Shown: one piece after another, positions 1 through 12,000 of the stretch
Position numbering within the stretch: the stretch's first letter is position 1
Layout: each line of letters begins with the position of its first letter
DNA from: Ancistrus triradiatus
Taxonomy: Eukaryota > Chordata > Actinopteri > Siluriformes > Loricariidae
NCBI GenBank assembly: GCA_025084515.1
Contig: JAJAGP010000046.1
Location: 537,347-601,346, forward strand
DNA length: 64,000 nt
Direction of reading: 5' to 3'
Translations under genes and position numbers: made by a program
The notes under the pieces: generated by a model
Database searches by the model: none
The model's input: the letters and a program-made list of their open reading frames with translations, nothing else
What the model was told of the DNA's origin: nothing

Positions 1-1598
1 ATAAGTAAAAAGAACAAAAAGATAGAATAGATAAACTAGAAATTAAGCAATCCAATATGGGATTATAAAAGAAAATGTAATTTGATTAACTAAAATAAAA
101 ACGCAAAAGCAGAAGAATAAATAAAAATAATAATACAAGTAGTAAGGACAATCAGTGAATTCAATTAATATAAAAGCATATTAAAATGAAAAAATATTAA
201 AATAAAATAAGGTCATATAAAATGAAGTACAATAAAACAAGGCTGGAAGAGAAAAAAACAAACTAAAAGAACACGTCTAAAGTGACACCAGCCTGCCTGT
301 GCGGATTTTGTATGTTCTCCCCATGTCCATGTGGGTTTACTCCGGGTCCTCCGGCTTCCTCCCAAATTCCAAAGCCATGCCTTCGGTTAATTGGTCGCTC
401 TAAACTGGCCCAAGACGAATGTGCCTGCCTGGTATTGCGACGCGATGTTAAAAACCAACAAGTGTCTAAATTAATGATGTATTTAATCGTTACTTTATAA
501 AAGCTTCGATTGGTCCCTAATATCACCGTCACCCATGATAAAACCACTGTAACCCGCAGCCTCTGGTGGCTTATTCCTTATTTAATAAGGCCGTAGTGTG
601 AACAGGCTCAGATTAATTAGCGACGAGGATATTTTTTCATAACCTCGCGTTACCGAGGGTGCCGATGATTCGGAATCGGACCCCTGATTAGCAAACTCAA
701 TTCCTTGCCCTTTCATGACTCACCAATCTGCTCCAAACCAATGGTACTTCAGCTTGGTCTCCGACTCACAATTAAGCACCGACATCGTTACAAAAAAATT
801 CGTTCTGGACTTCTGCCATTACGGTTCATCGTTCCTGGAACAAAAACACTTCTGAGTTCTTGCTGATGGCCTGAGCCCTGCACGCCATTTAAGCCCACTG
901 TGAGTAGGCGCTGTTATTTAAACATAAAGAGAGGTTGGAACATGCCAGACCTCCGCGTTTCCCGCTCATTAAGTAACCGTCACCCATGGCAACGTGCCTC
1001 GCCGATGCAGTTGCCATAGTGAGTGGGAGGGGGGTCACGGGGATCTTAGCGGCCGACGGCAGGTCAATCAGTTAGCACAAATGGAAGAGAATATACGGCA
1101 TTTCCCAAACCTAGCAACCCCTGTGGGGCGCAGCCCGGAGCCCGGCCCTCCCTCAGGTTACATCAATTCCCCTGGAGCCACAGCACAACGAGCCAAGCGG
1201 TCGGTTTAATAGAAATGATAAGGGAATTGAAACGAGAGAGGACCTGCTGGCTGCGGGCGCTCATTACAGGCTTACATTCGAACTTTCCTCGGACCGTCTA
1301 ACGTCAGGAACCCAGGGAGAGAACCGAGAGACGTGACTGCAGACTGTCCCTCGAATTCAAACTCTCACTCGTTTCAAAAGCTGTCAAACTTCCATCGCTC
1401 GATTAGCTCACTGACCACGAAATAAATAAAAGGTCAGGTTTATATTACATCGTGAAAACAAAGATCTGACACTTTGTTGTCCCTACATGGAAAAATGTTT
1501 TTTTTTACAGAAATGAGCTCCAGTAATCATTATGTACATGAGAAGTCCCCACAAAGATAGGGAGACAAATGTCTGTGTGTGTATCGAGGAAGACGCAC
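1..1598 (-). other. PHF14 intron after coding exon 10 (partial)
   Basis: Bases 1-280 are A-rich low-complexity sequence. A dispersed repeat follows at 285-435. From 436 to 1598 there is unique sequence with no exon, no tRNA and no recognised element. The exon expected next in PHF14 is absent, so the intron runs beyond base 1. Confidence 0.6.
285..435 (+). repeat. Dispersed fish repeat (gcatgttctcc / tttcctcc type)
   Basis: Contains the familiar order tatgttctccccatgtc, gggtttactccgggtcctcc, cttcctccc, then attggtcgctctaaactgg. The same family recurs at 27210, 38432 and 49445 in this window. Old and diverged; frames across it are not genes. Confidence 0.7.
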
Positions 1599-1694
1599 CT
1601 GACCGATGATGTTTCCCATCATGCCCCACAAGGACTGGCCTTCGGTCCTCAGAAATCCGTTGACATTCTGCAGGTCCTCCAGAGACTCACAGAG
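1599..1694 (-). CDS. phf14: PHF14 coding exon 10 (end of coiled coil)
   Basis: The 96 bases (32 codons) encode LCESLEDLQNVNGFLRTEGQ and SLWGMMGNIIGQ, continuing the coiled coil. Acceptor CTGCCTCAG, donor CAG|GTGCGT. A (TG)n run on the transcribed strand lies about 40 bases upstream of the acceptor. No further PHF14 exon was found in 1-1598. Confidence 0.95.
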
Positions 1695-1731
1695 CTGAGG
1701 CAGATAACACAGCCGCACAATGGACGATAAG

Positions 1732-1780
<49 letters not shown>

Positions 1781-4700
1781 GAAGTAATAAATAGCTTCCA
1801 ATTCCAAGAAGCTTAACCAACAGAATATACAAGATGCTGGGACTGAACGTACCCAAAGTACTGGTACTATTAGTACTACAGCAGTTCAGCACTAGTACTT
1901 ATTACCAGGCAAAGTACTTATAACACATCCAAGTACCCTTAAAGCTTTTTCACACGAAAAACGAACAAACACAGCATTCAGAATGGGAGCCTGTTCTAAT
2001 TTCTGCGCTAAAATCAGGCTGACCAATCAGAGCTCGGTTGCCGGGCAGAACAGCTCATAAGAGCTTATAGGACGAGCAACAGGCTGCCTCTAAAAACATG
2101 GATATTAAAGAACAGATCTGCTGGAATAGAACTGAAAGGCTGGAGAACGATGGAGATAAAGCTCACAGGGACTGGATGGAACCATTTTATTATTTATCTA
2201 AGTGCGTTCTGCTCTGTCCATGATCAGAAAAAACACAAACTAGGGCTTCCTGCAGATCCAGCCATGATCCTGCCATGACAACGGAAACCAAAAAAACCAT
2301 TAAACTACATAAAACTTTTCTGGCTCTTCTTGTTTCACCACCAAACAAAGATGGGGGGAGCCCCTCGACCGGGCTCTCGCGCCTGAGGCAGAGTCTTGCT
2401 GCGCTTTCGCGGCGCGAGCTCCCTCGGCTTGTGAAATTGTAAGTAAATACCACGACGTTCTGAAATCTGCTATTACAGTCATCAAAGCAATTCCACCCTT
2501 CAGTAAACACCGAAACAAAACAAAAAAAAAGCCAACGATACGGCGTCCTCCTCTCCGGCTCCCTGGCATTTGAGATTGTGAAGGCCGGAGCTCCAGACGG
2601 CAGATAAGCGGCGATGGAGGAGGCGATGAGAGGGAACCGCGGCGGGGTGACGTTATTATTGGGAGTGGGAATCTCTTATCTGTGGCGCGCGAGGATCGGG
2701 CCGACGCTAACATTTAAAAATCCTCTCACACGGCTGGCTGAGCCTCCGACACGCACAACTCAACACGTACAGCTCCGCGGAGAGTCGCTTACAAACTCAA
2801 CTCTCATCCGAGGAGTGGACGCTATGCATGTGTGTGTATTAAAAATACACAGTCCTGTGCAAAAGTCTTGGGACACCATCAGACCATGTTTTAGAAAAGA
2901 TATAATGATCATATAGAATTAGTTTTCAGTCTCTTTATTAGAAAACAACCAGAGAACACAGGTTTGTATGCAGTACTAAAAACCTGAATAAATCTGGAAG
3001 AAAATTTGTGTATGTAGGCTATAGTGGTGAGTTTTTAGCAGCCAAGAAAGCACTTTTTCAGAAGGAGAACAGGGTGAAAAGGCCAAGACAGGCTAAAGAT
3101 CAGTGGAAAAGAGGATTATGGTGGGACGAATCCACGTTTTGGTTCGACATTATGTTATATATGCTCATCATACCCTAATACAGTATCGAAAGGTGGCCTA
3201 AGACTTTTGCACAGGAGTGTGGGGGTGTGTTTTTATATTCAAGGATTCTGGTCCATGTGGAGATCCAAAAAAGGTTTCGACCCCCAGTCAAAAAAATCAA
3301 ATAATGACAGTACATGTAGTATAAATAGTAGTATAACACAGTATATAAAATACTAGCTACGATATTACTATTGATAACATATACTATTCTACTACTGCTA
3401 ATCTATTACTACTACTGTTTTATTATATTATTATTTATTAGTAGAACCAGGTGTCTTTTTCCCAATACGATCTTTAGAGGACTACGAGACGTTGCCTGGA
3501 CCAATATGGCGACGACATTGACGTGTGATCCATCGGCCAATGCGGCGTCTAAGCACTTTCAGGCCTTTTGCTGATAGAAATTTGATCATCTGGCCAATTT
3601 TGGGGACGATTTCCAGAACGCCTGACACCGTGTCCAGGCTACACCGGCACCGAGCGTCCTGCGCATTCATCGGCTGTACGTCTGCGCCGATTCGTCACTG
3701 TCTCCTTCCAGAGCCGGGGTCGCCCCAGAACAGCTCGTGCGGAGCAATTAGCAACGCACACTCCATTAATAACGCTTAATATGAGCCGCGCTGGACGCGC
3801 AACATTAACTCGCTCGCACTCCTCCCACTTACTCCCTCTATCGCCGGACCTGAGAGAGTCCGGACCCAACCGGAGATCACATGACCAGGACAAACGAGGG
3901 AGGGAACAAAAAGCAGGAGAAAATCAATAGGGAATATAAACAGGTAACATAACGATCTTTTGCAGAACGTGACATTCCTGCTAGAGCGGGGTCAGCAGGG
4001 GGCAGCAGTCCGGCGCTTGAACTCGATTCGATTGTTAGATTCGATAGCACAGGGTCATACGGTGTGTCCATACCTTGTTGTACTCCACATGCAGCTTCTC
4101 CTGTTCGCTCTCCAGCTTGTCTTTCAGGTTCTTCTGCTCCAAGATGTTGTCCTGGATCTGGATCATCCTCATGTTCCGCTCTGAATACCAATGGAGACAC
4201 ACAGATCGATACAGAGGCGGTTATCTACTGACGGAAAAAATCACACCACACAGCAAAAGGCAGACAGAGAGAGAGAGAGGGCACTGGTGGAGGAGAAACC
4301 TCCTGCTGAAGCCTAATCGAGTGTGTGCCCAAGGTTACAGCACACATCCGCTCCAGCGTGGCTCGTTTGGAGGGCGAGAGAGTCTCCGCAGTGAGGGATG
4401 GATGTCTGGGACTCGGGCTTTAATCCTGCATGCTGCTCTGCAGCAGAGAATCAGAGGGGCTGCAGGATCGGAGCAGACGCCAGAGAAAGGAAAGCTGGGA
4501 AAATGCTGAACGTCCTAGATCCATTATTTCTCATGGGACAATCTCTATGCTCAAATAAAGCAAATATCACTAATAAAAATATTAATAATAATAAACAGTT
4601 ATGATCTGCATGTTGTTATAATTAATTACAAATATGTGATGACTATATAGAACAGTAATAAATTATCATTATTAGTTGTTATTATGATCATTATTTAATG

Positions 4701-7700
4701 TTTTTAGCTCTATATTTAATATAATATTAATAATAATAATAATAATAATAATAGTAATAATAAAAGTAATACAAATGCTCTATTATGTTATAAATTAACA
4801 ACAAATACGTAATAATAAATAATAAAACTGCAATAAACTATAATTTATGATTATTTACTGCTGGAATTATTACATTATTTAAAGAAATTAAGTAGAAGGA
4901 ATAATTAAGTACTTTTAGCAATAAAAAAAATAAGCAAGAAAAATAGTGCAATTAAAAACTGTAAAAACATTGTCAGTTTTACTATTGTATTTAATTATAA
5001 TAAAGTAAAAACAAAAAGAATTAATAGTAATTAATATTAATACTAAAGAAATTGTTAAAAATAATTAACATTATCGTCACCAGTTTATTATACCATTTTA
5101 TTATATTTAAATAATCATTATCATTGTCATCATCCGTATTATTAAAACATTTAAACGTTTCACTATTGTATTTAATTACACTAAAGTAAAAGCAACTAAA
5201 TTATAAATGAACATGAAAAATACTAAAGAAAACTATCGTTAACATTTAGGTTATTTAGGGTTATTTATTATATTTTTTTCATTATTATTCCTGTTATCAG
5301 TATTATTATAAATATTATTTAAATGTTTTACTATTGTATTTAATCATGAAGTAATTCAAAATAATGATTAAGAATAAATAATTAATAAAAATTATAACAT
5401 CATTGTTATTTGTTATTTTTATCAATATTCATAGCATCATTGTTATTATTTTTAATATGATTAATGTATTATTTTACTACTATTACTATATTAATACATC
5501 AGGCAAGAAGTGGTAAACGCATTAATAGGAATAATTTTCCTACCATAATAATAACTAAGCATTATTAATGATACCAATAACACTATATTTGGGACTGTGG
5601 TAGCCTAGCAGGTAAGGTACTGGACTATGGACCAGAAGGTCCAGGGTTCAAATCCCACCTCTACCAAGCTGCCACTGTCGTGCCCTTGAGCAAGACCCTT
5701 AACCCACAATTGCTTGGATTGTAAGATTGAACCAATTGTAAGTCGCTCTGGATAAGGGCGTCTGCTAAATGCTGTAAATGTAAATGTATTTTTATCGATC
5801 ATGAACACTGGTGGGCGGCTACCCATCGCACCGAGGTAGTAGTTGACGAACTCGGCGGTCAGAGCCGGCTGTTTGTGTTTGCGTCTCCCGTCCAGACTGG
5901 CGCTGGCGTCGGCCGTGTCCGTGGCGAACACGTCGGTGCTGATGCCCATGAGCTCGGCTTTACGCAGCAGCTTCCTGACGGCCGAGGCGCTGGAGGTCAG
6001 AGGTCTGGGGAGCTTCTCGCGCGGTACCCAGGCCTGCGGGCGGGAGTTCCTGGAGATCTCCGCCTTCAAGCGGTACTGCTGCAGCCGCGCCGTGATCCTC
6101 GACTGAGGTTAAGAAATGAAACCACAGCGAAAAAAAAATAAACAAATGATATTAGGAATCAATTCCCACATTTCACATGCTAAGATTCCTAACCCTTAAG
6201 ATACAGTCTTGAGCAAGTTTTGGGACACCGCCATGTTAAACAAGACTTCATTATCCAAATAAGCTCCCGGAATCAATCAGAGACGTCCGTGGTAAACTCC
6301 CAGTAATCAATAATCAATAATCATCATGACCTTTAAACCGCAGCCTAACAGAACTGTAAGTGAAACCAGACCTGGGCGTCTGTCGTGATCTGCTTCTCCC
6401 TCTCATGCAGAGACACTTTGCAGTAGGACTGGAGCGCCAGGTAGTTCTTCCTCTTCCACTTCCTGTCGAAGCGGTCGGCGTGCTGCTTGCAGTAGGCGAA
6501 GAACGGGTCAGCGATGTCCTACAGAGGAGCACAGACATCAACGATAAGCAGGAAGCCTAAAAGTAAGGCGGCACCTTGTTCAGGAAACAATATAAACATT
6601 TATCTTTCTGATGCCCAGGCCTACAAAGAGCCAAACATCTGAAGCATGGTGCTCCTCTCCCTATCTTTCGACCATTTCATTTTGCATCCTCCAATTCCTC
6701 TTGATAATTCTAACGCACAGTTCCATTACCGGCAGGAGATAGGAGAGCGATCGGAGTATCTCAGCTGTCCTGGAGGTGGTGGTAATGACGTGGCAAGCCC
6801 CGGGCCGGCGGCTGTGAGCCTGCAGATAACCGGAGACAGATCCGACACGATGGCGAGCCTGTAAATCCTCGCTCTTAAAAGGCAGGTCGCGTCTCAGCGC
6901 GAGCAGGAAGCAGGGCACGGGCCGCTTCGCGTCTCGGCCGGTAGACACTGGGTATTTTCTCGTCGGTAATTCAGGCCGCACGCAAACACTCTCCCTGGAG
7001 GCGCCGGGAGGAAGCTGCCATTTTGCAGGGGAATCGTTTAGGCTTAAGGCTTGCGGCTGGATGCTATCGGAGCGCTTACCTGCTGATACGAGGCCCTTTC
7101 ACACAGCCGACTGGATTAAGTGGATTGAGGCTGGTAGGCACTTTGCCCAAGTGTTTATCAGCACAGAACGTCACCTTTATACACCGGCGGTTTCTGATAG
7201 GCGCTGCATATTTCCATCGTGAGCTGTTAATTTCGTCTAATATATTAGGGTTATGCAACGACATGGGCCAAGAAGTGAATCATCACCAACAACGCGGCAA
7301 AAGAGACGGCCCTCAAACAACAGCAGGGCCAAAGAGACGGCCCTCAAACAACAGCAGGGCCAAAGAGACGGCCCTCAAACAACAGCAGGGCCAAAGAGAC
7401 GGCCCTCAAAGAACAGCAGGGCCAAAGAGACGGCCCTCAAACAACAGCAGGGCCAAAGAGACGGCCCTTAAACATCATGAGGGCCAAAGAGACGGCCCTT
7501 AAACAACATGAGGGCCAAAGAGACGGCCCTCAAACAACAGCAGGGCCAAAGAGATGGCCCTTAAACAGCAGGGCCAAAGAGATGGCCCTTAAACATCATG
7601 AGGGCCAAAGAGACGGCCCTTAAACAACATGAGGGCCAAAGAGACGGCCCTCAAACAACAGCAGGGCCAAAGAGACGGCCCTTAAACAGCAGGGCCAAAG

Positions 7701-8987
7701 AGACGGCCCCTGCATATTTCCATCGTGAGCTGTTAATTTCGTCTAATATATTAGGGTTATGCAACGACATGGGCCAAGAAGTGAATCATCACCAACAACG
7801 CGGCAAAAGAGACGGCCCTCAAACAACAGCAGGGCCAAAGAGACGGCCCTCAAACAACAGCAGGGCCAAAGAGACGGCCCTCAAACAACAGCAGGGCCAA
7901 AGAGATGGCCCTTAAACAGCAGGGCCAAAGAGACGGCCCTTAAACAGCATGAGGGCCAAAGAGACGGCCCTCAAACAACAGCAGGGCCAAAGAGATGGCC
8001 CTTAAACAGCAGGGCCAAAGAGATGGCCCTTAAACATCATGAGGGCCAAAGAGACGGCCCTTAAACAACATGAGGGCCAAAGAGACGGCCCTCAAACAAC
8101 AGCAGGGCCAAAGAGACGGCCCTCAAACAACAGCAGGGCCAAAGAGACGGCCCTCAAACAACAGCAGGGCCAAAGAGACGGCCCTTAAACAGCAGGGCCA
8201 AAGAGACGGCCCTTAAACAACATCAGAGCCAAAGAAATGGACCTTCCAAACAACTGGGACAAAGAAATGGATTTTCACCAACAACGTGGCCAAACTTTAT
8301 GTTCTTTAACAACATGCCAAAGTGAGTTTTTACTCAAAACAGAGTGGATCGTCACCAACAAAGCAGCCAAAGTGGATCTTCACCAAACCATAGCCAGAGT
8401 GGAATATTACTAGTTCAGCACCATAAATCCTGTTGTTGAAAACCCTCATAATAAATCCTAACGCATCCTGCTGGCGCAAGATATTTCCCAGCATGCACGG
8501 GTGACTGGGTGGCAGCAGGGCATGAACCCGCCTCTGGGATCAGTCTGAGAATGACGAAGGACTCAGAGAAGCTTAAGGCTGCTTTATTACACTCAGACTT
8601 ACACACACACACACAGCAAACACAACTCACACACCAGGACTTTACCAGGAGACTCCAGGATGGAGAACAAGAAAGCGCTGCAGTGATCATTCAGCAGATG
8701 ATGGTCCAGAAACGTTAGACCAATCAGATCAAGGATTCTTCAGATTATTAGCAGAATGGTTTATTAGCTGTATTTAATTTAGCCTAATATATTACAAAAT
8801 GGAACAAAAAAAAAAAAACAAGAAAAAAGTACAGTTAAACATTCTCACCTCCTCTGCTGCGGCCTCGGACAGAAGCCCCTCCCTCTGAGCGCAGGTCACG
8901 TGGAAGAACGAACGGCACATGCCTGCGTCGCAGCTGATGCATACACCCGTACGGGCGAAGCGGGCATCCTCACACAGGCTGCACTCC

Positions 8988-9042
<55 letters not shown>

Positions 9043-12000
9043 CATTAAGATCAAATTGTATTACGAATAAAGAATAGATAAAGCTGGTTGTTAAAATGGC
9101 TATATATTATTTCCTAATGAGGGAGTAGGGACCCTAATAAGGGACTGGGATTCTAATGATATCCTAATGAGAGAGTAGGGACCCTAATGAGAGAGTAGGG
9201 ACCCTAATGAGGAAGTGTTGACCCTAACGAGGGAGTATGGATTCTAATGATATCCTAATGAGGGAGTAGGGACCCTAATGAGGAAGTAGTGATACTAATG
9301 AGGGAGTAGGGATTCTAATGAGGGAGTAGGGGTCCTAACGAGGGAGGAGAGACCCTAATGAGGGAGTAGTGATACTAATGAGGGAGTAGGGATTCTAATG
9401 AGATCCTAATGAGGAAACAGGGACACTAATGAGTAGGGGTCCTAACGAGGGAGTAGTGATACTAATGATAAAGAAGGGATTCTAAAGAGATCCTAACAAG
9501 GGAGTAGGGACACTATTGAGATCCTAATGAGGGAGTAGGGGTCATAATGAGGGAGGAGAGACCCTAATGAGAGAGTAGGGATCCTAATGAGGAAGTAGTG
9601 ATACTAATGAGGGAGTAGGGATTCTAATGAGATCCTAATGAGGGAGTAGGGACACTAACGACGAAGTAGAGATTCTAATGAGATCCTAATGAGGGAACAG
9701 GGATACTAATGAGATCCTAATGAGGGAGCAGGGATACTAATGAGATCCTAATGAGCGAGTAGGGGTCCTGACGAGGGAGGAGAGACCCTAATGATATCCT
9801 AATGAGGGAGCAGGGGACACTAATGAGGGAGTAGGGACCCTAATGAGGGAGTAGGGACACTAATGAGGGAGTAGGGAACCTAATGAGGAAGTAGGGATTC
9901 TAATGAGATCCTAATGAGGGAGTAGGGACACTAATGAGGGAGTAGGGAACCTAATGAGGAAGTAGAGATTCTAATGAGATCCTAATAAGGGAGCAGGGAC
10001 ACTAATGAGGGAGTAGGGATTCTAATGAGATCCTAATGAGGGAGTAGGGACCCTAATGAGGGAGTAGGGACACTAATGAGGGAGTAGGGACCCTAATGAG
10101 GGAGTAGAGATTCTAATGAGATCCTAATGAAGAAGCAGGGACACTAATGAGGGAGTAGGGACCCTAATGAGGGAGTAGAGATTCTAATGAGATCCTAATG
10201 AGGGAGTAGGGATTCTAATGAGATCCTAATGAGGGAGTAGGGACCCTAATGAGGGAGTAGAGATTCTAATGAGATCCTAATGAGGGAGTAGGGACCCTAA
10301 TGAGGGAGTAGGGATTCTAATGAGATCCTAATGAGGGAGCAGGGACCCTAATGAGGGAGGAGAGACCCTAATGAGATCCTAATGAGGGAGCAGGGACACT
10401 AACTAGGCAGCAGAGATTCTGATGTAAGCCTAATGAGGGAGCAGGGACACTAATGAGGGAGTAAGGATCTATTTCAGACACAGCCATGTCTTCAGTGTGG
10501 AAGCTCTTCAGAGCCTGCAGTTTTCAACACATGCAGGGCAAAAATTAGCCATGGAGAGACAACTCTGAAAACGTTGGGAACAACGAATTTAATAGGACGT
10601 TTAAAATAGCATCACTCCGTCGAATATGCGGAATTTGACAAGCTAACAAAGGCAAAAGGGTTAAAGAGGTTAAAGCTAAACCTAGTGAGAGCGCAGAGCC
10701 TTTCCTTTAAAAGAAAAGTGGAACCAAAGTTTCTGTATTCTGTCATTTTTCATTCTTAAGACAGAAGGAAAATCGGAAAGGCTGATTTGTCGGCCAAGAA
10801 AATTGCAATCGGTGAATTCCTATTAAACGTGTTACTTTTACATTTTGTTATATGTTTCAAAATAAAAGGAGAAATAAAATATAAGTACCTTTTATTTGTT
10901 GAGTGCATATAATTCAACATGTCACTGGATTTACAGCACGTGCTATATCGTGATGCGTATCGTTATCGGGATATGAAATTATGCTCGTGTCGCACCTGTG
11001 TGTTATAACGTCTGAGAGACTGTCCTGATTCTTATGCATGATGTAGTCTGACATTATGAAGTCACATCTTCTTTATATAAAAATGACTTGCAATTTGCCA
11101 ATCAAAAAAAGCTGTCATGATGACACAGTGTTTAAAGTCAAGCAAGAAAATCGCAGGAACCTTATAATAATCCATCCATGTCCATTTGCATTGCGTAACG
11201 GCGCAACTCCATCACGCATAAGCAGCCTTTAAGAGCCCATTTCACTTTTTTTCTACACATGACGGAGCGGAAGGTCACGATTTCAGAAACCTGAAAGTGT
11301 ATCAACTGCAGGAGCTCAAAAATTAAAATAATAATAGGTTTTTTTCAACAGCAACTGCCTTTTAAATCTAAAGAACAAACCATTACGAGGAGAGTCTGAA
11401 GTGCTTTTAAAAGTAATTTGCTCAGGCGGCATGAGGACCGTCTCCTGACCCTAAAACTTACAGGCAGGGAAAGTAAATGTCAGAAAGTCTCAGCTCCAGG
11501 GGAACGATCTCTGGATCAACGTTCAGTCAGTCTGCAATGGCACTTATGAAAGTTCTGCTGTTAAATAACGCTGACAATCACATGTGCTATTGGTGTTTTT
11601 GGAACCATAACCAAAGTCAAAGATCCACGACTGCTACTCGAAACAGTCTCACAAGTGCAACTATCATCATTATTATCATCTGCTATTCTGTAGACAGTTC
11701 ACTTAATGGGTACATTTTAAAACATCGACATCTTTCCCCCCACCCAAAAAAAAAGGCCCGGTGTAAACAACTCTAGGCGTGTTCAGTGACTTTCACTCTC
11801 ACCTTGGCTCCATATTTGGTGTAATTCATTTCTGTTAGTGTTACAGGCCGCAATTTGTCGATGTCGCCAAACGCCACCCCAGGAACGTAGAGCGCGCACA
11901 CGACGTGAACCCACCTGAAACCGAAGAACACAGCCCGGAGGTTAGTGCCAAAATACAACAGCAATAATGATTTCATTGCAGAAATTTCAGTAAACATCAT

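Noticed and set aside
5591..5670. Possible functional tRNA gene (A and B boxes)
   Set aside because: The body and LINE-type tail, target duplication and four copies show a SINE; the cloverleaf is not intact.
5605..6069. Single 154-codon frame joining exon 8 and SINE sequence
   Set aside because: Only 5832-6102 matches PHF14; a splice donor at 5831 ends the exon and the rest is intron plus antisense SINE.
7023..8064. Gln/Lys/Arg repeat proteins over the 31-bp array
   Set aside because: Frames follow from the repeat and switch phase between units; they are intronic and antisense to PHF14.
7298..8225. CRISPR-like array of regular short repeats with palindromes
   Set aside because: Units are directly adjacent with no unique spacers and lie in a vertebrate intron.
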